Source of the DNA: UBA1924 sp963976625
GTDB lineage: Bacteria > Planctomycetota > Phycisphaerae > Phycisphaerales > UBA1924
Length of the DNA: 64,000 nt
Reading direction: 5' to 3'
NCBI GenBank assembly: GCA_963976625.1
Contig: CAXBLA010000005.1
Span: 88,564 to 152,563 of the forward strand
Under the pieces are notes generated by a model. The model saw only the letters and a list, made by a program, of their open reading frames with translations, searched no databases and was not told the origin of the DNA. Positions 36,302-45,562 of the stretch are shown here, one piece after another. Both the position numbers and the translations under genes were made by a program. Position 1 is the stretch's first letter, and the number at the start of each line of letters is the position of its first letter.

Positions 36302-37495
36302 TTATCCAACAGTAATCTGGTCCTGATCGGTGGTGCTGATCAAGACTTTGATGTTGTTGTCTTGGCCGGCGAGCTTGCTGGCGAGCTGGTTTTGCAGGTT
36401 TTTTTGCAGGCGTGGGAGGTAGCCTCGCTCGGTGTTGGTGTGCCCGGCGAGGAGCACGCTGAGCCCGGATTGGCTCGCGGCCAGAATCTCGTGATGCGTC
36501 ATCTCGCCGGTGATGAAGAGCTCGCAGCCTTCTTGCTTGGCGAGCTTGGCCAGCGACCCGCCCGAGCCGGGGACGACCCCGATGGTGCTGAACTTGTGGG
36601 ATTGCTTGGCTGCCAGCGCGTAGCGGATGCGCGAACGATCGAGGTGGGCCTTGAGCCGATCGGCGATCTCGTCCATGGTCGCGGGCTGATCGAGCACCAA
36701 GCGACGCCCGACGCCGATCTTGCGGAGGGGCTCGGGGACCAGCTCGACGATGTCGTAGGCGGGTTGTTCGTAGGGGTGGAACTCTTTGAGGGTCTCGATG
36801 ACGAGGGCGAGGGCGTGCTTGGAGCAGACCATCTCGATGCGGGTCTCAGCGACGCGTTCGAGGGTATCGATCTCGCCGATGGTTGGTTCTGCGCCTTCTT
36901 GAGGCATGAAGGTGCCCTCGCCTCGGGTGTTGAACGAGCAGAGCCGATAGTTGCCGATCCCGCCGGCGCCCGCGGTGCCTAAGGCATTGCGGAGCTCATC
37001 GACCTGCGCGCTGGGCACGAAGGTGATGACCTTGACTTCGCGGCTCGGGTCGCCGCCGGTGGAGGGTGAGAGCGCCCGGCAGTCGCCCTGGATGATGTTG
37101 GGTGTTGCTTGGTTGGGTTTGGCGCTGATGCCTTCGCAGAGCCAGTCGGTGACGCCGTGGATGGTGGCGTCGAGGGCGGTGTGGGGCGAGTAGATCGCGA
37201 TGTTGGCTTCGGCGGCTCCTCGGATGATGCGCTCGGTGTGGGTCGCGTCGGTGAGGGCTTCGAGGGGATGGAAGATCGGCGGGTGGTAGGCGACGATGGC
37301 GCTGGCGCTCAGGTTGATCGCTTCTTGGAGGACGCGTTCGGAGAGGTCGATGGTCAGGAGGATTGGCCCGGTGATGGCGCGGTTGGGATCGCCGAGCTGG
37401 AGCCCGACCTTGTCCCATGACTCGGCGTGCTTGAGCGGGGCGAGGTGTTCCATCGCGTTGACGAGGTCTTGGACGATGAAGTTGTTGGTGGTCAT
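36302..37495 (-). CDS. NIF3-like GTP cyclohydrolase I type 2 family protein
   Basis: The 397-residue protein has the two halves of the NIF3/DUF34 fold. The first has SWDKVGLQLGD and the metal motif AYHPPIFHPLEAL with HTALD; the second, GSGGSLAKLAKQEGCELFITGEMTHHE and LLAGHTNTERG, closes the dinuclear site. An inserted domain of about 100 residues (VKVITFVPSAQVDELRNAL through EFHPYEQPAYDIVEL) resembles the PII/CutA-like insert of longer members. The biochemical role of the family is still debated. AGGAGG precedes the ATG. Confidence 0.85.
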   Translation of the reverse strand: MTTNNFIVQDLVNAMEHLAPLKHAESWDKVGLQLGDPNRAITGPILLTIDLSERVLQEAINLSASAIVAYHPPIFHPLEALTDATHTERIIRGAAEANIAIYSPHTALDATIHGVTDWLCEGISAKPNQATPNIIQGDCRALSPSTGGDPSREVKVITFVPSAQVDELRNALGTAGAGGIGNYRLCSFNTRGEGTFMPQEGAEPTIGEIDTLERVAETRIEMVCSKHALALVIETLKEFHPYEQPAYDIVELVPEPLRKIGVGRRLVLDQPATMDEIADRLKAHLDRSRIRYALAAKQSHKFSTIGVVPGSGGSLAKLAKQEGCELFITGEMTHHEILAASQSGLSVLLAGHTNTERGYLPRLQKNLQNQLASKLAGQDNNIKVLISTTDQDQITVG

Positions 37496-37591
37496 GGGAG
37501 CCTCCTATGGAAGGGTGTCGCCAAGGAGTGGCGAAGAACGAATCATTCTAGGTACGCACGCGTCGTCGCTGGGGTGCGCTAGAGTTTGGAG

Positions 37592-38548
37592 ATGGATGTT
37601 GAGAATACACAGAAAGATCAAATTCGAGTTTTTCGGACTTTCGTGCATGCGAAGGTGAACCTCGCGCTGGCGGTCGATCGGGTGGATGCGTCCAGCGGGA
37701 TGCACCCGATCTGCTCTTGGATGCACGCGATTGATCTGAGTGATGAGGTGGAGATTGTTCGACGATCGCCGGGGTCTGGATCTGGGTATTCGATTGTGTG
37801 GGCCGGGACTGAAACTGGAGATTCGGGCGGAGACGAGCCGGTGGCTTGGGCACCCGAGGATGATCTGGTGAGCAAGGCGCACCGGGCGGTCGAAACGAAG
37901 ATTGGGCGTGCGTTGGATGTCCAGATCTCTGTGCGGAAATCGATCCCGGCGGGGGGTGGGCTTGGTGGTGGTTCGGCGGATGCGGCCGGGGTGCTGGTGG
38001 GGCTCAATGAGTTGTTTGGTTTGAACCTCACGCAGAGTCAACTGGTCGGAATCGCGCTGGGGCTCGGGTCGGATATCCCGTTCTTTATTGATGGGCTGCA
38101 AGCAGATCGCCTGATCCCACGCCCGGCGCTCGTCGAAGGTGTCGGCGATCGGATCACGCGACTAAGCCAGAGATTCGATGGTGCCCCACTCACGCTGATT
38201 GTGCCCGGCTTTGGGTGCCATACGGGGCAGGTGTATGGGGCGTTTGATGAGCTGGTGGGCCAGGAGCCTGGGCGAATCTTGGATGAGGAGCGTGTACGAA
38301 CGATTGCACGATCTGGGGAGCTGGATGCTTCAAGCTTGTTCAATGATCTTGGGCCGGCGGCTGAGTGCGTTTCTCCCGAGCTTGTCGAGCTTCGGCGTTC
38401 GATCTCGGCGATGCTCGATCATGTGCCCGTTCATGTGTCAGGGAGTGGATCGACGCTGTTTGTGCTCGGGGATGTGGGCGAGGGGATGGCGCGTGATATT
38501 GAAACGCACCACGAGGGATGCCGGGTGATCCGGACTTGTTTGCGATGA
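37592..38548 (+). CDS. ispE: 4-diphosphocytidyl-2-C-methyl-D-erythritol kinase
   Basis: IspE is the GHMP kinase of the MEP isoprenoid pathway. The 318-residue product begins with AKVNLALAVD, has the ATP loop IPAGGGLGGGSADAAG and the C-terminal motif HVSGSGSTLFVL, all in order. The ATG at 37592 is used. It is divergent from the NIF3-like gene. It could be confused with other GHMP kinases, but the AKVNLxL start and Gly-rich loop are characteristic of IspE. Confidence 0.9.
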   Translation: MDVENTQKDQIRVFRTFVHAKVNLALAVDRVDASSGMHPICSWMHAIDLSDEVEIVRRSPGSGSGYSIVWAGTETGDSGGDEPVAWAPEDDLVSKAHRAVETKIGRALDVQISVRKSIPAGGGLGGGSADAAGVLVGLNELFGLNLTQSQLVGIALGLGSDIPFFIDGLQADRLIPRPALVEGVGDRITRLSQRFDGAPLTLIVPGFGCHTGQVYGAFDELVGQEPGRILDEERVRTIARSGELDASSLFNDLGPAAECVSPELVELRRSISAMLDHVPVHVSGSGSTLFVLGDVGEGMARDIETHHEGCRVIRTCLR

Positions 38549-38662
38549 ACCGGCGAGTGATCAAGTGCGTAGAGGAATACGAATCGGCGTAAAAAAATCG
38601 CCGACACTTGCGTGACGACGATCCGGAAAATGAACAGTTGGCGGAGTTTTAGATCGTACGGA

Positions 38663-38980
38663 TCAGAGCCCGAGGTTGATATCATCGAGGAGTTCGCCAG
38701 CCGCGGCTGAGAGCTTCTCGTCTGTCAGATAGGTCTCGGAGCTGATCTCGGCTTTGACGCGGTTGATCAGATCGGTGCGCGGGGCCGGCTCGGACTGGAG
38801 CTGGCTCAGGTATTGCGCTACGCTCGAGAACTCGACCTGATCTGATGTCCGAGCCCCACCACGGCCCCGGACATCTTCAGCGTTCTGCGTTTGGATCGTT
38901 GACGCTCGGCTTGCCGGATCGGTTGTGATCCGCCCCGCTCGACGCGTGTTCGATGTGCTGATTGGAGAAATGTCACTCAT
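38663..38980 (-). CDS. FlgM-like anti-sigma-28 factor
   Basis: The 105-residue product has a flexible, Arg/Ser/Thr-rich N-terminal half and a C-terminal half matching the FlgM pattern: DQVEFSSVAQYLSQL, then RVKAEISSETYLTDEKLSAAAGELLDDI. FlgM holds the flagellar sigma factor until the hook is complete and is then exported. AGAGG precedes the ATG. No flagellar structural gene is nearby, but the flagellin-type glycosylation operon begins 2.1 kb away, which fits a motile organism. Identification is by pattern only. Confidence 0.7.
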   Translation of the reverse strand: MSDISPISTSNTRRAGRITTDPASRASTIQTQNAEDVRGRGGARTSDQVEFSSVAQYLSQLQSEPAPRTDLINRVKAEISSETYLTDEKLSAAAGELLDDINLGL

Positions 38981-39200
38981 AAAAAATGCCTCTTTCTAGT
39001 ATCCTGTCAATACTTCGTATTGTGCCCACCACCGGACACCTACTACATGTTGTTGTTGAAACTGGTGTTCCAACCATCCCTTGAGTTGTGTATCGACGCA
39101 TCATCTCGGATCACTGAAAAAACAATTGAATTTCGCTCATGTGCCGTAAAGCATGGATAGAAAATCATTTACAAAGTATAACACCCATCGGGACCTGCCC

Positions 39201-40205
39201 ATGAAAATCATGAATTTCTCATCGATCTCCGAAAGTACCCATCACAAGGGAGTTTTTAGTTTGTTCGGGTGTGCGAAGTTTTTTGCACAGCCGATCAGCC
39301 AGGGTTCCAAAGCGGTGCTCTTTGCAGGACTTGCGGGGGTTTTGCTCGCTGGGTGTGGCGGTGACCAGCCACGCACTGAGCCGGCATCCCAGCCGAATCC
39401 ACAGGCGAAGCAGCAAGCTTATACCGATCGGTCTGGCGCGGTCTTTGCGCCCGATGGCGCCCAGCGGAGTGCCAATGAGCGATCAGGCGACGGCTCGATC
39501 GATCTCGACGACCCGAGCATCAAGGGCTGGTCGATCGTGCTGGTGAATGCGGGCAACTCGATCGAGCAAGCGAAGGCCAAGCTGCTGGCGGTGCAGGTGG
39601 ATGGCGGGCTCAAGGAGGCGTTTATCGATAAGCGCCCCGAGGGGTATGTGATCGCGTATGGGAGGTACCTGAATCGGACGGATCCTAAGGCGGTGGAAGA
39701 CCTGAACCGGATCCGGGGGATCCGCAAGATGGGGATCGTTTTGTTCCCGTCGGCGATCATCACGCCGCCGACGAGTGATGACTTGCGTGGATCTAACGCG
39801 TCGTACGACCTGCGATTGGTCAAAGACCGCTACGGCGATCTGGCGATTTATACCCTGCAGATCGGGATTTATGGGCGGGCGGATTTTCAGGCACCCAAGG
39901 CCAAGGAGCTTGCCGAGTATCGGCTCGCGGCCGAGGAAGCGGTGCGGGAGCTGCGCAAGGATGGGGTGATGGCGTTCTATTACCACGCGCCGGCCCGGAG
40001 CATGGTGACGGTCGGTGTTTTTGGCGAGCGTGACTTTGATGCGACGACGCTGCCGCCGATGGAGTCGCGGATGCTGCGGGATATGCGTGAGCGTTTCCCG
40101 CATAATCTGGTCAACGGGCAGGGGGTCAATGAGACGCTGCGGACTGAGAGCGGGAAGATTACACGGATGCAATCGAGCCAGCTTGTCGGGATCCCGAACA
40201 AATAA
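39201..40205 (+). CDS. Putative lipoprotein of unknown function
   Basis: The product has a lipobox (GLAGVLLAGCG), so it is probably lipid-anchored. The signal is preceded by an unusually long N-terminus of about 35 residues if the ATG at 39201 is used; an ATG at 39153 is possible and makes it longer. After a Pro/Gln linker the mature domain of about 240 residues shows WSIVLVNAG...IEQAKAKL and EGYVIAYGRY, a layout reminiscent of SPOR domains, then a second similar part (YTLQIGIYG..., MVTVGVFGERD). Twin SPOR-like units would bind peptidoglycan denuded of stem peptides; this is inference. Confidence 0.6.
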   Translation: MKIMNFSSISESTHHKGVFSLFGCAKFFAQPISQGSKAVLFAGLAGVLLAGCGGDQPRTEPASQPNPQAKQQAYTDRSGAVFAPDGAQRSANERSGDGSIDLDDPSIKGWSIVLVNAGNSIEQAKAKLLAVQVDGGLKEAFIDKRPEGYVIAYGRYLNRTDPKAVEDLNRIRGIRKMGIVLFPSAIITPPTSDDLRGSNASYDLRLVKDRYGDLAIYTLQIGIYGRADFQAPKAKELAEYRLAAEEAVRELRKDGVMAFYYHAPARSMVTVGVFGERDFDATTLPPMESRMLRDMRERFPHNLVNGQGVNETLRTESGKITRMQSSQLVGIPNK

Positions 40206-40245
40206 ATGCCAGATTCCGCCTGTTTCCGGTGTTTTTAGTTCCCGT

Positions 40246-40605
40246 TTAGTTTCCGGCGGGGTTCGAGAAGCCCTGGATCCAGATCGGTTCGATCCGCGTG
40301 GCGACCCAGAGATCGGACTCGGTGCTCGGGCGGGTCCAGTCGATTGTCCACCAGCTGTTCGATGGGAGCATGTCGCCATCAACGCGGACTTTGATCTGGG
40401 TGCGGGCGACTTGGTCGCCGTAGAGGCCGGCGCGGACTTCTTTGGACGCAGCCGAGTTGATGATCGGGGCGGCCCGGGTGCTGGCCAGGGTGATGATGCG
40501 ATCTTTGCCGGTCTGAGCCGCGAAAGCGGTCTGGATATGGACCTGGTCATCGAGCAAGCCATCGAGGGCTTGGGCGTCGCCGGCAGCCGCGGCTTGGACG
40601 AGCAT
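40246..40605 (-). CDS. Small protein of unknown function
   Basis: The 119-residue product starts LVQAAAAGDAQALDGLLDD, the opening pattern of SnoaL/NTF2-like folds, and has a Trp-rich C-terminal part (SNSWWTIDW, PIWIQGF). It has no signal peptide and no catalytic motif that I can name. It starts 12 bases after the stop of the upstream small membrane protein, so the two are cotranscribed. Confidence 0.5.
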   Translation of the reverse strand: MLVQAAAAGDAQALDGLLDDQVHIQTAFAAQTGKDRIITLASTRAAPIINSAASKEVRAGLYGDQVARTQIKVRVDGDMLPSNSWWTIDWTRPSTESDLWVATRIEPIWIQGFSNPAGN

Positions 40606-40617
40606 GGTTGAGCGGGC

Positions 40618-40875
40618 CTAGAGGTGCTCGTGGTCGGTGACGACCATCGAGCCGATGAGGTAGATGGCGCCGCCGGCGACGAAGCCGATCATCAGGGCTG
40701 GTAAGCCGACCTTGCGGGCGTGCTTGGTGTGGCGGAGTGCGCCGAAAATGATGATCCCGATGGCGACGCACGCGAGGGCTGTGATCAGTGGTGATTGGTA
40801 GAGGTAGATCTCCAGCGGACCCTGATCGGGGAGCGCGGGGAGGTCTTGATCGTTGAACATGATGTTGCTTTGCAT
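40618..40875 (-). CDS. Small two-helix membrane protein
   Basis: The 85-residue product has two membrane helices (LITALACVAIGIIIFGAL and PALMIGFVAGGAIYLIGSMVV) separated by a basic loop (RHTKHARK), and short polar ends. Function is unknown. Start at 40875 or at the internal ATG at 40860. It is divergent from the big glycosyltransferase gene and leads a two-gene operon. Confidence 0.55.
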   Translation of the reverse strand: MQSNIMFNDQDLPALPDQGPLEIYLYQSPLITALACVAIGIIIFGALRHTKHARKVGLPALMIGFVAGGAIYLIGSMVVTDHEHL

Positions 40876-40987
40876 GGCGAGGCTTCTTTGGGATGGGTTG
40901 TGGGCGGGAGTCGGCAGGTGCCCTGTATGGTATAGGGCTCGTTCGGGCGATTGGTTCCATGGAATATGGAGCGAACGGTGCCCAAGG

Positions 40988-40995
40988 GCCGATAA
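40988..40995 (+). promoter_or_regulatory. Possible sigma-28 (flagellar) -10 element before the glycosylation operon
   Basis: GCCGATAA is a perfect match to the -10 of flagellar sigma-28 promoters and lies 96 bases before the Maf start. The matching -35 (TAAA-type) is not visible at the usual distance, so this may be chance. A FlgM-like gene 2.1 kb upstream makes it worth noting. Confidence 0.3.
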
Positions 40996-41090
40996 TTCCC
41001 GGAGACTGAGGCGTTTGCGGGGGCGGTGCGCCCGCTCTGGATGAACGCCTCACACGCGGCGATACTGCACAACGCACCGGGAGCGTCTAG

Positions 41091-44000
41091 ATGTTCGATG
41101 ATCAGTTTAACTTTACCTTGGGGAGCCCCAACGATCACGGAGCCGACGGCGGTGACTTTGATCATGGATTTGACCCGGAGCTCTTCGAAAAGAACATGAC
41201 GGCGCTGTCGTATCGCAGCCCGCAGGCGGCCGGCGCGATCCGCGCGGCTCGGGCGAGCGATGCGGTCCGGTTTATCGAAACCGATGAAGGCGTTGAGACG
41301 GTCGAACTCGACGGCGTGGCGATGGGGTCCAAGCGCCGGCCAATGAGCGAGGCTCGCAAGTTCGCGGGCAAGTTCGACGCGACCAACTCGGCATGCTGCG
41401 CCGTGGTCGGGTTCGCGATGGGCTATCACTGCCCGGTGCTGCTTGAGTCCATCGGCCACTGCGGCATCGTCGTGTGCTTCGAGCCTGATGTTGCCCTGCT
41501 GCGATCGGTGCTCGGGCGGTTGGACTATGCCGAACTCTTTTCGAGCGGGCGGTTCTATCTGGTGACGGACGCGCAGGACTCGGCGACGCTCTCGCAAATG
41601 TTCAGCGGGATCGAAGCGGTCGTCGGGCTGGGGGTGGAGATTCTGTATCATCCGCCGAGCAAGGCGCGCTTGGCGACGAGCGGCGGGCGGTTCGGCGAGG
41701 CGCTGGGCAATGTGATGCGCGCGGCGCGGACCCATGTGGTGACGGCGCTGGCCAACTCGCAGATCAGCTTCCGCAACCTGATCAACAACCTGGATCACTA
41801 CACCACCAGCGCGGGCGTCGCGTCGCTCAAGGATGCGTGCGTTGGCAAGGCGGCCGTGGTCGTTTCAGCGGGCCCGAGCCTGGAGCGGAACCTTGATCAG
41901 CTTGGCGAGCCGGGCGTGCGCGACTCGGTGGTGATTATTGCGGTGCAGACGGTGCTCAAGCAGATGCTCGCGCGGGGGATCAAGCCTCACTTTGTGGCGG
42001 CTCTGGATTATCACGAAATCAGCAAAAGATTTTATGAAGGACTCACCGCTGACGATGTCGAGGGGATCCGATTGATCGTCGAACCCAAGGCCAACCCCGC
42101 GATCCTCGATGCTTTCCCGGGCGAGGTGGTGTGTGTGGGCGACGAGCTGCTCGATCGCATGCTCGGCGATGAGCTTGCGCGCGATATGGGCGAACTCGAC
42201 AAGGGCGGGACGGTGGCGCATCTGTGCTACTACTTCGCGCGGTACTTGGGCTGTGATCCGGTGATCTTCATCGGGCAGGATCTGGGTTTCACCGACGGGC
42301 AGTACTACGCAGCGGGCGCAGCGATCCATCAGGTGTGGGGCGGGGAGCTGAGTGCTCACAACACGATCGAGATGATGGAGTGGCAGCGGATCGTACGGAT
42401 GCGTGGGTTCCTGCGCGAGCGCACGGATATCCACGATCGCCCGATCTACCTCGATGAACAGATGTCCACCTACCTCGCTCAGTTCGAGGCGGACTTCCAG
42501 AAGGACACGCTCGCGGGGCGGACGATCATCGATGCCAGCGAGGGCGGCGTATGCAAGCAGCACACCCGCGTGATGACCCTGCGCGAGGCGCTGGCGTTGC
42601 ACGGCTCACGCGAGCCAATCACGGTGCCGACAACTCGGCACGATCGGGAAGAAAAAAGTGAGCATCGCACGAAGGTGTGCGATCGGATCACGAAGGTGAT
42701 TCAGGACTGCGAGCGGATTGTGTACCTGAGCGAGCAGACGATCGATCAGCTCGGGCAGATGATCAAGTGTCACAGCGATCAGCGCCGGGTGGGCAAGCTT
42801 ATCGGGCAGGTGCAAAAGAACGGCGAGCAGGTCCGCGGGTTGGACTCGGCCTACGCCATATGCGAGGCGGTCAACCAGGTGGGTGTGCTCAATCGGATGA
42901 AGCGGGATCGATCGATCGAGATGGATGCGGGTGCTTCGGCTTTGGATCGCCAGCGCCTACAGATCGAACGCGACATCACCAATGTGCAGTGGACGCAAGA
43001 CGCGGCCAAGAGCGTGGTGACGCAGCTCGGCGACGCGTTGTCGGTGCTTGAAGGGCGGGGCGAGAAGAAATCGAACAGCCACGCGGAGCCGATCTCAACA
43101 GAAATCAAGAGTGAGCCCGGTGCGTCGAGCTCGACAGTCGAAGGACGACGCGAGTGTGTGCATGTGTTGGTGATGGCCGATCCGGAGTTCGGGGGCTTGG
43201 GCACCAAGCGGGATCTCGGGCGAGCGGTGTTCGACGGGCACAATGCCCTTGAACTCACACTCGATCGGCTCGCACAATGCACCGCCATCGACGACATCAC
43301 CATCGTCACGCCCGATCCGGACGCGATCCGAACACTGGCGGGGCATCGGGTGCTCAGTGGAGCAGTCCGTATCATCGGGGTTGATCCACAGCGGTTCCGT
43401 GCCCATGCGTCGATGGTCGGCTCGGCCCGGGTGCAATCGGGCGAGTGCTGGCGTGGGTCGATCGGGATGCTGGGTGTGTACGACGAGCAGTTTGAGATCG
43501 GCTTGGTCTCACAGGTCATGCGCGAGCACGCGATCGACGCGTGCGCGATCGTCGGCGCAGACTGGGCGATGGTTGATCCAAGGTTCGTCGACGAGACCGT
43601 GGCGCGGTATCGTCACCAGGACAGCGAGAAGCGGATCGCGTTCTCGCAGGCGGTGCCGGGGATCGGAACGATGGTGGTCGATCGGGTGACGCTCGATTCG
43701 CTTGCCCAGACATTGGAAAACACAGAAACCAAACGCCGAAACCATTTCGCGACGATCGGAGCGCTGGTTGGGTATATCCCGACGGTGCCTCAGTTTGATC
43801 CGATCGCTAAAGGCATGTGCGTCGAGATCGAGCCGGTGGTTCGTGACGCGGGTCTGCGGGTGATCGCCGACAGCGATGAGCGGATCGAGCGCATCGCGCG
43901 GGCGTACGCGTTGCTCGAAGAGAACGAAACAGAAGAATGGATCAGCAGCGACGCGGTCGCCTGCGTGCAAGCGATCGCTGACGCGAGCAAGCAGATGCGT

Positions 44001-44822
44001 CCCAAGTGTCCGCGCACCATCGTGCTTGAGACCTGTACGGGGCGCATGATCGGCGGCGACTGGGGCGCGTGGAAGCGTGGATCGATCGAGTCCGTTGAGC
44101 GCACCGTGCTCACGCTCGAAGATGCGCACGCGTTGCTCAAGGATGCGGGTTCGCTCCGCGAGGATGTCGCGGTGGTCTTTGACGGGGTCGGCGATCCGTT
44201 GATGCACCCGCAGGCGATGAGCTTTGCGCAGCTCGCCAAGGAAGACGGGATCGCGTGCGTTGAGCTGCGGACAGACTTGTTGTGCAGCGGGGTCGAGACC
44301 GAGGCCTTCTTTGAATCCGGGATCGATGTGCTCTCGGTCGATGTGCTGGCCGAGGACCGGGCGACCTATCAGGAGTTGACCGGGCAGGATCGGCTCGAGG
44401 ATGTGTACGATCGTTTGCAGGGGATCTTTGATGCCATGGGGAACGATCAAAGCGAGCATCTGTGGCTGGTGCCTCGGATGACGCGGTGCGATGCGGTGTA
44501 TGGCGATCTCGAACGCTTCTACGACAAGTGGCTCATGCTCTGCGGCAGCGCGGTGATCGATCCAATGACGAAGCAAGATGAAAAGCAGCGGATCAACCCC
44601 TTGCCGATCCCGGCGGCGCGTCAGCGCCACCTCGACCGCGCCACGATGCGGATCCGGTGCGATGGGATCGTGGTCGATCGCTCTGGTGAGCCGATCCGAT
44701 CGATCAATGCATTTGAGCTGGGGATCGAGGTTGCCTATAAGCGGATGTGCGAGGCGTTGAGCTCGGTCCAGATCGAGCCCAAAGCGAACACCCGACGCAC
44801 CGAAGAAGAACACGCGGCATGA
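41091..44822 (+). CDS. Three-domain Maf-type glycosyltransferase fused to nucleotidyltransferase-like and degenerate radical-SAM-like domains
   Basis: The 1243-residue protein begins with a motility-associated-factor (Maf, DUF115) glycosyltransferase (about 30-660): VVVSAGPSLERN at 257-268 and FIGQDLGFTDGQYYAAG at 393 onward are the nonulosonate-transfer landmarks. A Ser/Glu-rich linker leads to a second domain (about 689-895) resembling SpsF-type nucleotidyltransferases (VGADWAMVDPRFVDE, VVDRVTLDSL) but with an altered N-terminal signature. A third domain (about 970-1243) has the layout of a radical-SAM/SPASM protein (FDGVGDPLMHP, SGIDVLSVDVL..ATYQELTG), yet at the CxxxCxxC site it has C982, M986 and G989. 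It heads an operon with neuA-, neuB- and neuC-like genes, overlapping neuA by 4 bases. Flagellin is the likely acceptor, by family. Confidence 0.82.
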   Translation: MFDDQFNFTLGSPNDHGADGGDFDHGFDPELFEKNMTALSYRSPQAAGAIRAARASDAVRFIETDEGVETVELDGVAMGSKRRPMSEARKFAGKFDATNSACCAVVGFAMGYHCPVLLESIGHCGIVVCFEPDVALLRSVLGRLDYAELFSSGRFYLVTDAQDSATLSQMFSGIEAVVGLGVEILYHPPSKARLATSGGRFGEALGNVMRAARTHVVTALANSQISFRNLINNLDHYTTSAGVASLKDACVGKAAVVVSAGPSLERNLDQLGEPGVRDSVVIIAVQTVLKQMLARGIKPHFVAALDYHEISKRFYEGLTADDVEGIRLIVEPKANPAILDAFPGEVVCVGDELLDRMLGDELARDMGELDKGGTVAHLCYYFARYLGCDPVIFIGQDLGFTDGQYYAAGAAIHQVWGGELSAHNTIEMMEWQRIVRMRGFLRERTDIHDRPIYLDEQMSTYLAQFEADFQKDTLAGRTIIDASEGGVCKQHTRVMTLREALALHGSREPITVPTTRHDREEKSEHRTKVCDRITKVIQDCERIVYLSEQTIDQLGQMIKCHSDQRRVGKLIGQVQKNGEQVRGLDSAYAICEAVNQVGVLNRMKRDRSIEMDAGASALDRQRLQIERDITNVQWTQDAAKSVVTQLGDALSVLEGRGEKKSNSHAEPISTEIKSEPGASSSTVEGRRECVHVLVMADPEFGGLGTKRDLGRAVFDGHNALELTLDRLAQCTAIDDITIVTPDPDAIRTLAGHRVLSGAVRIIGVDPQRFRAHASMVGSARVQSGECWRGSIGMLGVYDEQFEIGLVSQVMREHAIDACAIVGADWAMVDPRFVDETVARYRHQDSEKRIAFSQAVPGIGTMVVDRVTLDSLAQTLENTETKRRNHFATIGALVGYIPTVPQFDPIAKGMCVEIEPVVRDAGLRVIADSDERIERIARAYALLEENETEEWISSDAVACVQAIADASKQMRPKCPRTIVLETCTGRMIGGDWGAWKRGSIESVERTVLTLEDAHALLKDAGSLREDVAVVFDGVGDPLMHPQAMSFAQLAKEDGIACVELRTDLLCSGVETEAFFESGIDVLSVDVLAEDRATYQELTGQDRLEDVYDRLQGIFDAMGNDQSEHLWLVPRMTRCDAVYGDLERFYDKWLMLCGSAVIDPMTKQDEKQRINPLPIPAARQRHLDRATMRIRCDGIVVDRSGEPIRSINAFELGIEVAYKRMCEALSSVQIEPKANTRRTEEEHAA

Positions 44823-45562
44823 ATCAAACAGAGGACACAAAGAATGCGGTCGCGATCGTGCTCGCCCGCGCGGGCTCGAAGGGTTTGCCCTGGAAAAACT
44901 CGGCGATGGTCGCCGGGCAGGCGTGCGTGCAGTGGACGATCGAGGATGCGCTGCAATCCAAGAGTGTTGCACAGGTAGTGGTGTCTTCGGATGATGCTCA
45001 GGTCAACGAGATTGCGGATGCGATGGGATGCGCGGTCGTTGATCGTCCACCAGAACTTGCACACGACACGGCAACAATTGATGACGCGGCTCGCCATGCG
45101 TATCAGGCGATTGGGTCGCCGAAAGTACCGATCGTGATTCTGTATGCCAATGTGCCGGTTCGTCCGGCCGGGCTAATTGATCAAGCGATCGATCGGCTTG
45201 TCACCACCGGCTGCGACAGCGTGCAGAGCTATGCGCAGGTCGGCAAGCACCATCCGTGGTGGACGGTGAAGGTCGATGAAGCCGGGGGCGTGACGCCCTG
45301 GGAGGGCGAGGTGCTGTATCACAACTGTTTCCGCCGCCAAGACCTGCCCAGCGCCCATGTGCCCGATGGCGGGGTGATCGCCCTCACCGGCGAGGCGTTG
45401 ATGCGAACCGTTGGTGCGCCCGCTGGGCCCCACTGTTTCTTGGGCAACGATCGACGCGGGATCATCACTGAGCACGGGGCCGTGATCGATATCGATACGC
45501 GGATCGATCAGATCGTGGCCGATGCGGTCCTCAGAGAGCGAGCGGTCTATGCAGATCGGTGA
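44819..45562 (+). CDS. Acylneuraminate cytidylyltransferase (NeuA-like)
   Basis: The 247-residue enzyme would join CTP to a nonulosonic acid, giving the CMP-sugar used by the Maf protein. Evidence is the nucleotide-binding start AIVLARAGSKGLPWKNSAMVAG, QVVVSSDD, RPPELAHDTATID and PGLIDQAID-type core (VPVRPAGLIDQAID), plus IDIDTRID at the end, the pattern of the PseF/LegF/NeuA group. Length fits. The ATG overlaps the Maf stop (ATGA), and the 3' end overlaps the neuB-like start by 14 bases. CMP-Neu5Ac, CMP-legionaminate and CMP-pseudaminate enzymes cannot be separated by eye. Confidence 0.86.
   Translation: MNQTEDTKNAVAIVLARAGSKGLPWKNSAMVAGQACVQWTIEDALQSKSVAQVVVSSDDAQVNEIADAMGCAVVDRPPELAHDTATIDDAARHAYQAIGSPKVPIVILYANVPVRPAGLIDQAIDRLVTTGCDSVQSYAQVGKHHPWWTVKVDEAGGVTPWEGEVLYHNCFRRQDLPSAHVPDGGVIALTGEALMRTVGAPAGPHCFLGNDRRGIITEHGAVIDIDTRIDQIVADAVLRERAVYADR

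Noticed and set aside
40206..40245. Repeated CCGGAAAC on the reverse strand between convergent genes, as a terminator
   Set aside because: The repeats are direct, not inverted, and no T-run is placed after a stem.
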